Source of the DNA: Rhynchopus sp. YZ270_cl-10 | Lineage: Eukaryota > Euglenozoa > Diplonemea > Diplonemida > Diplonemidae | NCBI GenBank assembly: GCA_964035575.1 | Contig: OZ037908.1 | Span: forward strand, 248,001-312,000 | Reading direction: 5' to 3' | Length of the DNA: 64,000 nt | Part shown: positions 18,191 through 27,616 of the stretch, in pieces | How the letters are laid out: the number at the start of each line of letters is the position of its first letter | How positions within the stretch are numbered: the stretch's first letter is position 1 | Notes under the pieces: model-generated | Databases searched by the model: none | What the model was told of the DNA's origin: nothing | Seen by the model: the letters and a program-made list of their open reading frames with translations, nothing else | Made by a program: the position numbers and the translations under genes

Positions 18191-18552
18191 TTTTTTTTGG
18201 ACAACTACTTTTTGCCTACCCAAAAAAAAAAAATTTTTTTTTTTCGGCCTGGGATCGGGACCTCGTGCACAGGGAAATTCAAAAAAAGGCAAAATTTTGA
18301 TGTTTTGACGATCTGGGGTTATACCGTATGCATGCTACAGTGGACGACACAAGAGACACCCAAGCGACACCCAAATGACACCCAAAAGACACCCAAAAAA
18401 AAATTTTTTTTGACAACTACTTTTGCCAAGCCAAAAAAAAAAAATTTTTTTTTTCGGCCTCGGATTGGTACCTCGTGCACAGGGAAATTCAAAAAAAGTC
18501 AAAATTTTGATGTTTTGACGATCTGGGTTTATACCATATGCACTGCTACAGG
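18181..18552. repeat. ~160-bp duplicated module in the hAT 2 leader
   Basis: Two copies (18181-18340 and 18391-18552) share ACAACTACTTTT, an A/T tract block, CCTCGTGCACAGGGAAATTC, and CAAAATTTTGATGTTTTGAC, ending near GCTACAG. The last motif recurs through the inverted arms and at 18690 and 18870. Confidence 0.85.
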
Positions 18553-19004
18553 CGTCTACTATTTGTCATTTTCCTTAGCAAATTCCTTCACAAAAATAAA
18601 GTTCTGATTTTGGCAAAGGCAAATCTCAGGCAAAAAAAAATCACCCCTGATAGTGGGTCCTTGGGTGTCCAAAGATGCAAAAAACGCCAAAATTTTGATG
18701 TTTTGACCATCTGTGGGTACCTAAAACGCACATCTCTGCCCAAAAATCGAATACCGATTTTTCCTTAGCGTTCTTATAGCCGTGATTTTTTTGATTTTTT
18801 TTCGCAAAGGGAAAAAAAAAAATTCGCCCAAAATAGTGGGTCCTTGGGTGACCAAAAATGCAAAAAATCGCAAAATTTTGGTGTTTTGACCCTTCAGAAC
18901 CACCCAAAACGCACTTTTGTGTACCAAAACACGCATATTTTCACATTTCCTTAGAAACGCGCAGGGAAATTGCTTAAGAAGGCTCAAAAGTCGAAAATTC
19001 TGGC
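18553..19004. repeat. Further dispersed-module sequence upstream of hAT 2 transposase
   Basis: Two diverged copies of a module share GTGGGTCCTTGGGTG and AAAATTTTG(A/G)TGTTTTGACC, at about 18650-18720 and 18836-18905. No credible frame or RNA gene is seen. Confidence 0.7.
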
Positions 19005-19262
19005 TGCGTTATTTTTCCTTTGAAAAATGAAGTCCGTCGTAACCGAGGTTTTCTTTTTTAAGAATGAAGTCCATTCTATGCGTTATTTTTCCTTTGAAAA
19101 ATGAAGTCCGTCGTAACCGAGGTTTTATTTTTCAAGAATGAAGTTCTAGCTTTCGGTTTACTTCACCACTTAATCAACCCTCTACTCAACCCCCTAATCT
19201 ATTGTATGCGTTATTTTTCCTTTGAAAAATGAAGTCCGTCGTAACCGAGGTTTTATTTTTTT
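19005..19262. repeat. Three copies of a ~60-74-bp repeat before hAT transposase 2
   Basis: Copies start at 19005, 19079 and 19206. Each contains TGCGTTATTTTTCCTTTGAA, then AAATGAAGTCCGTCGTAACC and GAGGTTTT. The pairing TTTTTC / GAAAAA gives each a small hairpin. Their closeness to the transposase start makes a promoter or 5'-UTR role possible but unproven. Confidence 0.85.
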
Positions 19263-19366
19263 CTCCTTGTTGATAAGTATTCCTATCTGGTTCATGGCAA
19301 AACACTCTAAACACAGATTTTACACATTTTTTTTTTTGGTTTGGTTTGGTTTTTTTTTACAAGAAA

Positions 19367-22321
19367 ATGGACAAGTGCCCCCTATGCTTCTGCTGCCCCT
19401 GCGCCAAGAAATGCATAGGGCTGGATTGCAGCATCTGGAAGTGTCGGCAGGACCAGCAGATGCATGAGCTTACGAGGTCGTCCGATAAGAAGCTCGAGGA
19501 ACTAAAAGAAGGTATGTGGATTGTACACAACTGGGAAATAGGGCAAGAAAAATATACCTGGGAAGGTCTCATTGTTTCCCGGAACAAATCAAGGGAGAGC
19601 ACAGCTTCTCCAGTGTTTATGGTGCATTATTTTGTGCATACACAAGATGATGACGCTTTTGTAAAAGCGAAGTTCCCCATCGCCCCGGGAACGGGATACG
19701 GCCGGACGGTCGGCTTTTCGGTCACCTCCCCGGAACCGGCGTACGAAAACGTGGTGAGAGACTTTTTTAGCGAGACAGACTCGCAGTCAGTCTCAGAGTC
19801 TGAGACTGACTGCGAGGTTGTTATTAAAAAAAATGACAAAAAGGAAGAAAAGAAACCGCCAAAGCCAAGTGTGGCGGCATCATCCACAAACACAAGTAAG
19901 CAAGTGAGTACCGATTTGAAGAAGCGTGTGCAACAATTGGTGGCAGGCAACGTCATCTACCACACCTGGGTCGACAAGCAGGGGAAAAAGATATGCAAGC
20001 AGGCAAATGTTATATCAAAAACTCAGAGAGGGTGGGGGGCTTTGGTCAAGCACGAGGATGGAGTGCAAGTGGAGCTACCTTGCACGGGTCCAGAAATGCA
20101 GACGGTGAAGTTCGTGCAAGTTTCCATGCCATTCGTGTGTAATGAGGAAAAAGAAAAAAAGGGTGAGGACGACAAGATTTTAGGGTCAGTGCAACCTCCT
20201 CCGGCGACAGAAATTGCCGATGCAGCATCTTCCGATGCTCCAGCGGCAATTTCTGATCCTGATTTTGTCAAAAAAAATAGGGAAGCATACCCGAAAGTGT
20301 GGGATGCCAGTAAAAAAGAAGACTTTTTTTTTTTTGGGCCAGGACAGAAGGCTTGGTGTGTGTTTGAGGGATGTCGAGCGAAGCCCATGAAAAGAGAAAC
20401 CAGGACGCTGAAGCGGCACGTCGAAACGTTTCACCTCTCGGAACAAAAAAAGAACAAGGGGACTGGGCCGAAGAACGATGCAACCTCTACCGAGGACTCA
20501 TTGTCACAGTCCCAGCCTCTGTCTCACCCACCAGTTCTCAATGAGATGAATGGAGCAGCTCCTGTCCATGCGGACAGTGCTGTGCCTGAAACTCCTCTTG
20601 AGAATGGAGGTGGGCTCGGGTTTGACACGTTCGCAGACAAGCTTGCGTTTGTTTTTGCTGAACACAACCTCCCCTTCTCTCTTTTGCGATCAGGAAGCTC
20701 CTTTCGCCAAATACTCCCGCGGGAGTATTTGGAAGGGAAGAATTTATTCCCTGAGACCCTCTCCAAACGAATCCTCCTCCTCTCAAAGAAAACGAAGGAG
20801 GAGGTGTTTAAGGAACTCCGGGGGGAGGACGTTTTTTTGATGCTCGATGGTGCCACCTGCTCACGCAGGACGTACCTGGGGTTTGGGATTACCCACAACG
20901 AGGTGGCCTACTTCCTCGACGACGTCGAAATAAAGGGAGTGAATGATGCGGAAGCCATCGGCACCGCTATCAGGGGGGTCCTCGGCACCCTGAAAGACGC
21001 CCAGATAAACGTCTTCAGCGCTGTGGCTGACAACGCAGCTGTCATCCAGAAGGCACTCACTCAGTTGCACGCAACTGACAGCGAGTGGACAGCGGAGGCA
21101 GATGTCGTCTTCACCGAGGTGTGTGAAGAGGGCGACAGTGGGAGCGAGGCTGAGGACCACGAGATTGATGACAACTGTGAGGAAACTGAGGCGTGCGACA
21201 CGAGTGAGGAGGCTGTCTCCACTATGGAGAGCATCTTGGAGGAGTGCGACAAAGTGCTGAAAAACGAAGGCATTTTTGTCTATCGTTGCAGCTCGCACTC
21301 GTTGCAGCTGGTGTTGGGGGATATTTTGACGAAAATTCCCAGGATACAAACCTGGAAAAAAAAGGTGATGGTGATGGTCGAGACATACACGTCTCGCTCG
21401 GGAGCAGCAAACCTGGAACGGGTGCAGGTCGAAGCTGATGAGACGCCACTCAAGGTGATCCGCCCTACCTCGGTAAGGTGGAACAGCCTCTTCGACTGCT
21501 GCTTGCGGTTGGCCGAGCTGAAGAAGTGGATGTATCAGCCAGACCAGGCCCAAAAGCAATTTTGGTCCACGTTAAAATGGTTCATCACCATTGCGGGACC
21601 GATCGCATCAGCGACGGATACTCTGCAGAGAAATGGGTGTACCTTTGTGGAGTTCATCTCAACACTCCAAGGAGTGGAGGACAAACTCAAAGCCTGCGAG
21701 GACAAATTTTCCTCACAAGAGGATCTCAACGATTTTAAAGCACTTATGAAGATCTTCGAGTTGAGGAAAGAAAAAAATTTTGCCTTTGATGGGGTTCTGG
21801 TATATAAATTCCTGAACCCCAGTACAGACACGTCGGGGTGGTCGCAACAAAAGGTTGACTACACCTTCGAACTCACCAAAACATATGCACTCGCGCACGC
21901 GCGTTCGCACTGTAATGGTGAGTTTGACGCGGAAAAAATTGGAAAAAAAATTGATGATGGGTTGGCAGACCACTACAGCACTCAAGCATCCGATTACCAT
22001 CAACACTGGAAGCGGATGTCTAGATCACATAGGGAACTAGCAAGATTTGCAAGGGCCCTGGGAAATAGCGCTCACAGCGAAGCTGTGGTGGAGCGCCACT
22101 TTAAAAAACTTAAGATGATCTTGACCAAGACAAGGGCATCGCTTTCGTCAAAGATGGCGAATGCGTGCCTTTGGTTGGCGATCAACCATCCGGAGCTGCG
22201 CGACGACATCTTCCAGAGGTCAAAAAAAAGAAAGGCTCGCAGTACGCGTACGCGCAGATTAGGGATTAAAAAACGTAAAATTGTTGATGAGGCTCTCGAT
22301 TCGAGCCTGGAAGAGTCCTAA
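19367..22321 (+). CDS. hAT transposase 2
   Basis: A 984-residue protein from MDKCPLCFCC; the seven codons upstream fall in a T-rich run. Order of parts: Cys cluster 4-26; two related modules around EGMWIVHNW (48-56) and GNVIYHTW (194-201), possibly Tudor/Agenet-like; a Ser/Asp/Glu stretch 135-150; a BED-type finger (C331, C336, H351, H356); and the hAT core with candidate catalytic D494 (LDGA), D555 (ADNA) and E909 (AVVERHF), CxxH 641-644 and RW 704-705. A long acidic insertion (581-625) splits the core. It matches hAT transposase 1 in architecture but is clearly diverged, so the two are separate families sharing similar termini. It should act on the CTCTAAGTCG-type ends; no stop or frameshift is seen. 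Confidence 0.92.
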   Translation: MDKCPLCFCCPCAKKCIGLDCSIWKCRQDQQMHELTRSSDKKLEELKEGMWIVHNWEIGQEKYTWEGLIVSRNKSRESTASPVFMVHYFVHTQDDDAFVKAKFPIAPGTGYGRTVGFSVTSPEPAYENVVRDFFSETDSQSVSESETDCEVVIKKNDKKEEKKPPKPSVAASSTNTSKQVSTDLKKRVQQLVAGNVIYHTWVDKQGKKICKQANVISKTQRGWGALVKHEDGVQVELPCTGPEMQTVKFVQVSMPFVCNEEKEKKGEDDKILGSVQPPPATEIADAASSDAPAAISDPDFVKKNREAYPKVWDASKKEDFFFFGPGQKAWCVFEGCRAKPMKRETRTLKRHVETFHLSEQKKNKGTGPKNDATSTEDSLSQSQPLSHPPVLNEMNGAAPVHADSAVPETPLENGGGLGFDTFADKLAFVFAEHNLPFSLLRSGSSFRQILPREYLEGKNLFPETLSKRILLLSKKTKEEVFKELRGEDVFLMLDGATCSRRTYLGFGITHNEVAYFLDDVEIKGVNDAEAIGTAIRGVLGTLKDAQINVFSAVADNAAVIQKALTQLHATDSEWTAEADVVFTEVCEEGDSGSEAEDHEIDDNCEETEACDTSEEAVSTMESILEECDKVLKNEGIFVYRCSSHSLQLVLGDILTKIPRIQTWKKKVMVMVETYTSRSGAANLERVQVEADETPLKVIRPTSVRWNSLFDCCLRLAELKKWMYQPDQAQKQFWSTLKWFITIAGPIASATDTLQRNGCTFVEFISTLQGVEDKLKACEDKFSSQEDLNDFKALMKIFELRKEKNFAFDGVLVYKFLNPSTDTSGWSQQKVDYTFELTKTYALAHARSHCNGEFDAEKIGKKIDDGLADHYSTQASDYHQHWKRMSRSHRELARFARALGNSAHSEAVVERHFKKLKMILTKTRASLSSKMANACLWLAINHPELRDDIFQRSKKRKARSTRTRRLGIKKRKIVDEALDSSLEES

Positions 22322-22540
22322 TATATTTTTTTACTGTGTGTTGCTTTGTTTTGTTTAAACTTTGTTTTTTTTCCCCCCCCTCTACATATTTTCTTTTGTT
22401 CTTTCCCCTCCCCTTTTCCTTTTTTTTTTTTTTTTTATTAATATTTACACTTGTATCTTACACATTTCTTTATGCACCTTTTTTTTTAACACTTTACTGT
22501 TTTCTTTTTAGAGATAGAGAGAGAGAGGACAACAAGAAGT

Positions 22541-22585
<45 letters not shown>
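22322..22585. other. Downstream flank of hAT 2, pyrimidine-rich then poly-A
   Basis: A T/C-rich stretch is followed by a (GA)n run and a 44-bp A tract (22542-22585). No gene is supported; short frames here are low-complexity. Confidence 0.6.
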
Positions 22586-22587
<2 letters not shown>

Positions 22588-22785
22588 CTCAGGGAATTCT
22601 AGGGACCACACTCTTGAAAAAGAGTGGCTCCTGTATTGAATTCCCATTTCCCGTTTCCTGCTTTTGCAACAAAGAGGGACAAGTAGCTCGACTACAATAA
22701 CAAGGATAGTAGGCCCGCGACCAAGAAAAAAAAAAAAATAAAAAAACAAAAAATCCTACTATCCTGAAACGGGAAATAGAAAAAA
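22586..22785. repeat. Nested inverted repeats between two poly-A tracts
   Basis: ATTTCCCGTTTC (22646-22657) pairs with GAAACGGGAAAT (22766-22777), and inside it GGATAGTAGG (22704-22713) pairs with CCTACTATCC (22755-22764). A separate ACTCTT/AAGAGT hairpin is bracketed by GGGAATTC and GAATTCCC (about 22593-22646). The region could fold into an extended structure. No protein is credible. Confidence 0.75.
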
Positions 22786-22859
22786 AAAAATAAGAGAAAG
22801 AACAAATTACACCCGCGCAAGCGAGATAGAAAGAGAGAGAAACCAAAAAACCAAAAAAC

Positions 22860-22860
<1 letters not shown>

Positions 22861-22902
<42 letters not shown>

Positions 22903-22972
22903 TCGTGGGAAAACGCCACCTGGGGTCACAAGGCCCAGGCACCCAAGGGTGAGCTGTTGAGTGACTCGAACC
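22861..22972. repeat. Poly-A plus ~72-bp block shared with the Helitron 3' flank
   Basis: After 39 A residues comes a block containing AAACGCCACCTGGGGTCACA, AGGCCCAGGC and GAGCTGTTGAGTGAC. The same block, also directly after long A tracts on the minus strand, is at 30727-30801, 34866-34940 and 51676-51750. Its constant position next to poly-A suggests a short dispersed element. Confidence 0.75.
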
Positions 22973-23110
22973 ATAATACCAAATTACAAATCAACCAAAC
23001 AATCACTACATAAAGAAAGCAATCTACCAATGTAACTTTATGTACCAAAATACGCACATTTCAAACTTCCTTCTAAGTAATTCCTTCACTACCATTGCAC
23101 TGTACTAGGA
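22973..23110. other. Short unique spacer
   Basis: AT-rich spacer; I see no gene, repeat or RNA in it. Confidence 0.5.
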
Positions 23111-23392
23111 ACTTTTCGTCTCACTCCGGCTGAGTGTCCAACCGACGAACATTACGCAGGCACACGAGCCCGCCGAAGGTAGAGGGTCTCGCCGAAGGCG
23201 GACGAGCTAGCCCAATCCGGACGAGCGAGCCTCATAAAGCACACCAGCTCCGGTCTGACGGGGAAGTTCGAGCCTCAAAGGCCAGGGAAAAACCCTGGCC
23301 ACCGGAGGGCCCTAACGGCCCGACGAGGAGGCGCCCCATAGGGCGCTGGGGCCAAGGGACTTAAGTCGCCCCAACGGCGACTTAAACGTCCC
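23111..23392. other. GC-rich hairpin cluster, candidate structured RNA or cis element
   Basis: Within 145 bp there are consecutive or nested stems: CTCCGGT (23248) with ACCGGAG (23301); GGCCAGGG (23280) with CCCTGGCC (23293); GGGCC with GGCCC near 23308-23320; GCGCCC (23331) with GGGCGC (23341); and GGGAC-TTAAGTCGCC (23356) with GGCGACTTAA-GTCCC (23376). The last stem runs into the first 228-bp satellite unit. Composition differs sharply from the AT-rich surroundings. No known RNA family is recognised. Confidence 0.55.
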
Positions 23393-26094
23393 GAGGCCAC
23401 AGCGACCGTGGAAGGGGCTAGCTTTCGATGGCGAAAATTTCGCTAAGTACCCGGAAAAATCCCTAAGGAAAAAGTTGGGACAAAAAATGTCTCAAAATTG
23501 ACATCTATTTTTTGACTTTTTTGGGTGTCTTTTCGGTGTCGACACCCAAAGACACCAAAGACACCCTAGTCGCTTTGGTAGCCTTGGGAATTATACACGT
23601 ATTTGCTGGGTAAACGTCCCGAGGCCACAGCGACCGTGGAAGGGGCTAGCTTTCGATGGCGAAAATTTCGCTAAGTACCCGGAAAAATCCCTAAGGAAAA
23701 AGTTGGGACAAAAAATGTCTCAAAATTGACATCTATTTTTTGACTTTTTTGGGTGTCTTTTCGGTGTCGACACCCAAAGACACCAAAGACACCCTAGTCG
23801 CTTTGGTAGCCTTGGGAATTATACACGTATTTGCTGGGTAAACGTCCCGAGGCCACAGCGACCGTGGAAGGGGCTAGCTTTCGATGGCGAAAATTTCGCT
23901 AAGTACCCGGAAAAATCCCTAAGGAAAAAGTTGGGACAAAAAATGTCTCAAAATTGACATCTATTTTTTGACTTTTTTGGGTGTCTTTTCGGTGTCGACA
24001 CCCAAAGACACCAAAGACACCCTAGTCGCTTTGGTAGCCTTGGGAATTATACACGTATTTGCTGGGTAAACGTCCCGAGGCCACAGCGACCGTGGAAGGG
24101 GCTAGCTTTCGATGGCGAAAATTTCGCTAAGTACCCGGAAAAATCCCTAAGGAAAAAGTTGGGACAAAAAATGTCTCAAAATTGACATCTATTTTTTGAC
24201 TTTTTTGGGTGTCTTTTCGGTGTCGACACCCAAAGACACCAAAGACACCCTAGTCGCTTTGGTAGCCTTGGGAATTATACACGTATTTGCTGGGTAAACG
24301 TCCCGAGGCCACAGCGACCGTGGAAGGGGCTAGCTTTCGATGGCGAAAATTTCGCTAAGTACCCGGAAAAATCCCTAAGGAAAAAGTTGGGACAAAAAAT
24401 GTCTCAAAATTGACATCTATTTTTTGACTTTTTTGGGTGTCTTTTCGGTGTCGACACCCAAAGACACCAAAGACACCCTAGTCGCTTTGGTAGCCTTGGG
24501 AATTATACACGTATTTGCTGGGTAAACGTCCCGAGGCCACAGCGACCGTGGAAGGGGCTAGCTTTCGATGGCGAAAATTTCGCTAAGTACCCGGAAAAAT
24601 CCCTAAGGAAAAAGTTGGGACAAAAAATGTCTCAAAATTGACATCTATTTTTTGACTTTTTTGGGTGTCTTTTCGGTGTCGACACCCAAAGACACCAAAG
24701 ACACCCTAGTCGCTTTGGTAGCCTTGGGAATTATACACGTATTTGCTGGGTAAACGTCCCGAGGCCACAGCGACCGTGGAAGGGGCTAGCTTTCGATGGC
24801 GAAAATTTCGCTAAGTACCCGGAAAAATCCCTAAGGAAAAAGTTGGGACAAAAAATGTCTCAAAATTGACATCTATTTTTTGACTTTTTTGGGTGTCTTT
24901 TCGGTGTCGACACCCAAAGACACCAAAGACACCCTAGTCGCTTTGGTAGCCTTGGGAATTATACACGTATTTGCTGGGTAAACGTCCCGAGGCCACAGCG
25001 ACCGTGGAAGGGGCTAGCTTTCGATGGCGAAAATTTCGCTAAGTACCCGGAAAAATCCCTAAGGAAAAAGTTGGGACAAAAAATGTCTCAAAATTGACAT
25101 CTATTTTTTGACTTTTTTGGGTGTCTTTTCGGTGTCGACACCCAAAGACACCAAAGACACCCTAGTCGCTTTGGTAGCCTTGGGAATTATACACGTATTT
25201 GCTGGGTAAACGTCCCGAGGCCACAGCGACCGTGGAAGGGGCTAGCTTTCGATGGCGAAAATTTCGCTAAGTACCCGGAAAAATCCCTAAGGAAAAAGTT
25301 GGGACAAAAAATGTCTCAAAATTGACATCTATTTTTTGACTTTTTTGGGTGTCTTTTCGGTGTCGACACCCAAAGACACCAAAGACACCCTAGTCGCTTT
25401 GGTAGCCTTGGGAATTATACACGTATTTGCTGGGTAAACGTCCCGAGGCCACAGCGACCGTGGAAGGGGCTAGCTTTCGATGGCGAAAATTTCGCTAAGT
25501 ACCCGGAAAAATCCCTAAGGAAAAAGTTGGGACAAAAAATGTCTCAAAATTGACATCTATTTTTTGACTTTTTTGGGTGTCTTTTCGGTGTCGACACCCA
25601 AAGACACCAAAGACACCCTAGTCGCTTTGGTAGCCTTGGGAATTATACACGTATTTGCTGGGTAAACGTCCCGAGGCCACAGCGACCGTGGAAGGGGCTA
25701 GCTTTCGATGGCGAAAATTTCGCTAAGTACCCGGAAAAATCCCTAAGGAAAAAGTTGGGACAAAAAATGTCTCAAAATTGACATCTATTTTTTGACTTTT
25801 TTGGGTGTCTTTTCGGTGTCGACACCCAAAGACACCAAAGACACCCTAGTCGCTTTGGTAGCCTTGGGAATTATACACGTATTTGCTGGGTAAACGTCCC
25901 GAGGCCACAGCGACCGTGGAAGGGGCTAGCTTTCGATGGCGAAAATTTCGCTAAGTACCCGGAAAAATCCCTAAGGAAAAAGTTGGGACAAAAAATGTCT
26001 CAAAATTGACATCTATTTTTTGACTTTTTTGGGTGTCTTTTCGGTGTCGACACCCAAAGACACCAAAGACACCCTAGTCGCTTTGGTAGCCTTG
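23383..26094. repeat. 228-bp satellite, left array (about 11.9 units)
   Basis: Units begin at 23383, 23611, 23839 and so on with an exact 228-bp period and appear identical by eye. Each contains CGTCCCGAGGCCACAGCGAC, GGGGCTAGCTTTCGATGGCG, AAAAAGTTGGGAC and a hairpin built from GGGTGTC / GACACCC around the palindrome GGTGTCGACACC. The unit also holds CTAGTCGCTTTGGTAGCCTT, which is related to a segment in the hAT 2 leader. The array is mirrored at 49052-51554. No gene is present. Confidence 0.97.
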
Positions 26095-26312
26095 CCCCCA
26101 GGGGGGGTGACCCCAAAAATGACCATTTCGCGAAAATACGCCAAAGTGTAAGATTTTTTCGGCATTGGAAAGATTGGGCCAAAAATCGAGTTATTACTAA
26201 ATTAGATCGCTGAGAGATTTGTTACTAATTCCTAATTTCGTGTCGCGAGTTTACGTGTAAAATGCCTTAGGAACCGTGCGTTCCTTAAGGATTCTACAGG
26301 CAAAACAGGCGA
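26089..26312. repeat. ~220-bp direct repeat, copy 1
   Basis: Shared with 27692-27917: CGCCAAAGTGTAAGATTTTT, CGGCATTGGAAAGAT, AAAAATCGAGTTATTACTAA, GTCGCGAGTTTACGTG, AAAATGCCTTAG and a purine/pyrimidine end near CAGGCAAAACAGGCG. The two copies differ by several bases and bracket 1.4 kb of modules, so they could be element ends, but no coding content lies between them. Confidence 0.8.
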
Positions 26313-26569
26313 TTTTCAGCAAAAACCGGGATTTTCGCCTTTTTGGGTGGTTTTTCGGGCCCACACCTGGCCATGTGGGCTGGGAAACGCGATTCTGGTG
26401 TGTTAGAACCATATGTAGTCCCTTTTGTGGGCAAAAACAAGCCAAAAACCATGCACAACGTGGTGTTCTGTGACCAGTCTGATGTTTTAACTAGGTTAAG
26501 ATCCTTGACGATCGAGTCCGTTTTGTGCCAGAAGATCTCGCTCATCAACCACACGAGCCAGCAGAAAGT

Positions 26570-26597
26570 GTTTAGGATTCGCAAAACTAAATTTTTT
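26570..26597 (+). repeat. Stand-alone copy of the Helitron 3'-terminal motif
   Basis: GGATTCGCAAAACTAAAT appears here after CATCAACCACACGAGCCAGC and AAAGTGTTTA. This is a diverged copy of the sequence at the inferred Helitron 3' end (minus strand at 30606, 34745 and 51555). It may mark a non-autonomous Helitron whose 5' end I cannot place. Its mirror is at 48549-48576. Confidence 0.6.
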
Positions 26598-27616
26598 TTT
26601 CGACATCACAAAATTTTTCCCACAGAAAAAAAAAATTTTTTTTTGCACATGTCTGCACCAAAAATGCAAATAAAGCCAGAATTTTGATGTTTTGAGCATC
26701 TAGAATTTATTCCACGGCTATTTTGTGTATAAAATACCCACCCTGTACAGTTTGTATGGGCCAGCACCTTAGCAAAAAATCGAAAAATCTCAAAAAAAAA
26801 ATTTTTTTTTTCGGGAAAATTTCGACCCCTTACCTGGGTTTTTGGGCACCGAAAAGTGCAAAAAAACGCAAAAATCGGGTGTTTTGACCATCTGTGGTTA
26901 CATAAAACACACTTTTGTATCCCTCAGGGTACACTTTATACCCTCCCTTACGCAAAAATTATTCCCTATAGGGTGTAAAATTTACCCACTTTATCTCCCT
27001 CCTGCTCACTTTATCTCCCCAGGGAGATAAAGTGAGCAGGAGGGAGATAAAGTGAGCAGGAGGGAGATAAAGTGAGCAGGAGGGAGATAAAGTGAGCAGC
27101 AGGGAGATAAAGTGAGCAGGAGGGAGATAAAGTGACCAAATTTTTTTTTTTTGGCAAAGACAAATTTCAGCTGAAAAAAAATTTTTTTTTGGGCTCAGAT
27201 TGGCCCAAAAATGCAAAAAAACGAAAAATTTTGATGTTTTGAGCATCACATATTTATTTCCCGGCCATTTTGTGCATAAAATACCCACCCTGTACAGTTT
27301 GTATGGGCCAGCACCTTAGCAAAAAATCGAAAAATCTCAAAAAAAAAATTTTTTTTTTCGACAAAATTTCGACCCCTGACCTGGGTTTTTGGGCACCAAA
27401 AAATGCGAAAAAACGCAAAAATCGGGTGTTTTGACCATGTGTGGTTACACAAAACACACTTCTGTGTACAAGCCTACACCAATACAGTGGTTATACAAGG
27501 CGATTTTTGACCAAAAAAAAATTTTTTTTTTCGCCCAAAATTTGCCGTGGTACCTCATAAAATGGCCCGAAGAATCCAATGAAAACCTCAGATTGGGCAA
27601 ATTATGAAAAAAATTT
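26590..27616. repeat. Tandem dispersed modules with A/T-tract palindromes
   Basis: Two partial modules and one fuller module repeat the order GATGTTTTGAGCATC, TGTACAGTTTGTATGGGCCA, an A9T10 tract, GACCTGGGTTTTTGGGCACC or a close variant, AAAATCGGGTGTTTTGACCA, and TACAAGGCGATTTTTGACC. Related sequence is inside hAT 1 (13226-13622), reversed. No gene is supported. Confidence 0.8.
26986..27136. repeat. 20-bp GGGAGATAAAGTGAGCAG repeats with foldback
   Basis: Five or six direct copies of AGGGAGATAAAGTGAGCAGG run to 27136, preceded by two inverted copies (CTGCTCACTTTATCTCCC), with the axis at 27020/27021. The same CTTTATCTCCC / GGGAGATAAAG arms flank the long palindrome at 30148. The mirror copy is at 48010-48160. 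Confidence 0.9.

Larger units (their letters stand above)
17870..22540 (+). mobile_element. hAT transposon 2, left end and transposase; right end not found
   Basis: The left end reads CATGGCTCTAAGTCGG, close to the hAT 1 terminus CAAGGCTCTAAGTCGA, and follows the 38-bp satellite directly. GTCGAC-rich subterminal motifs run to about 17980. An intact transposase frame lies at 19367-22321. No matching inverted terminus (CTTAGAGCC) occurs downstream in the window and the satellite does not resume, so the right end is lost, replaced or moved. The right coordinate is therefore only a rough limit. Confidence 0.75.

Noticed and set aside
22940-22975. tRNA or tRNA-derived SINE, from GGTTCGAGTCAC on the minus strand
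   Set aside because: The B-box-like word is present, but no A box, acceptor stem or T-stem pairing fits around it.
23383-26094. Centromere or telomere assignment for the satellites
   Set aside because: Array size and identity fit heterochromatin, but no telomere repeat, centromere-protein box or chromosomal context is visible.
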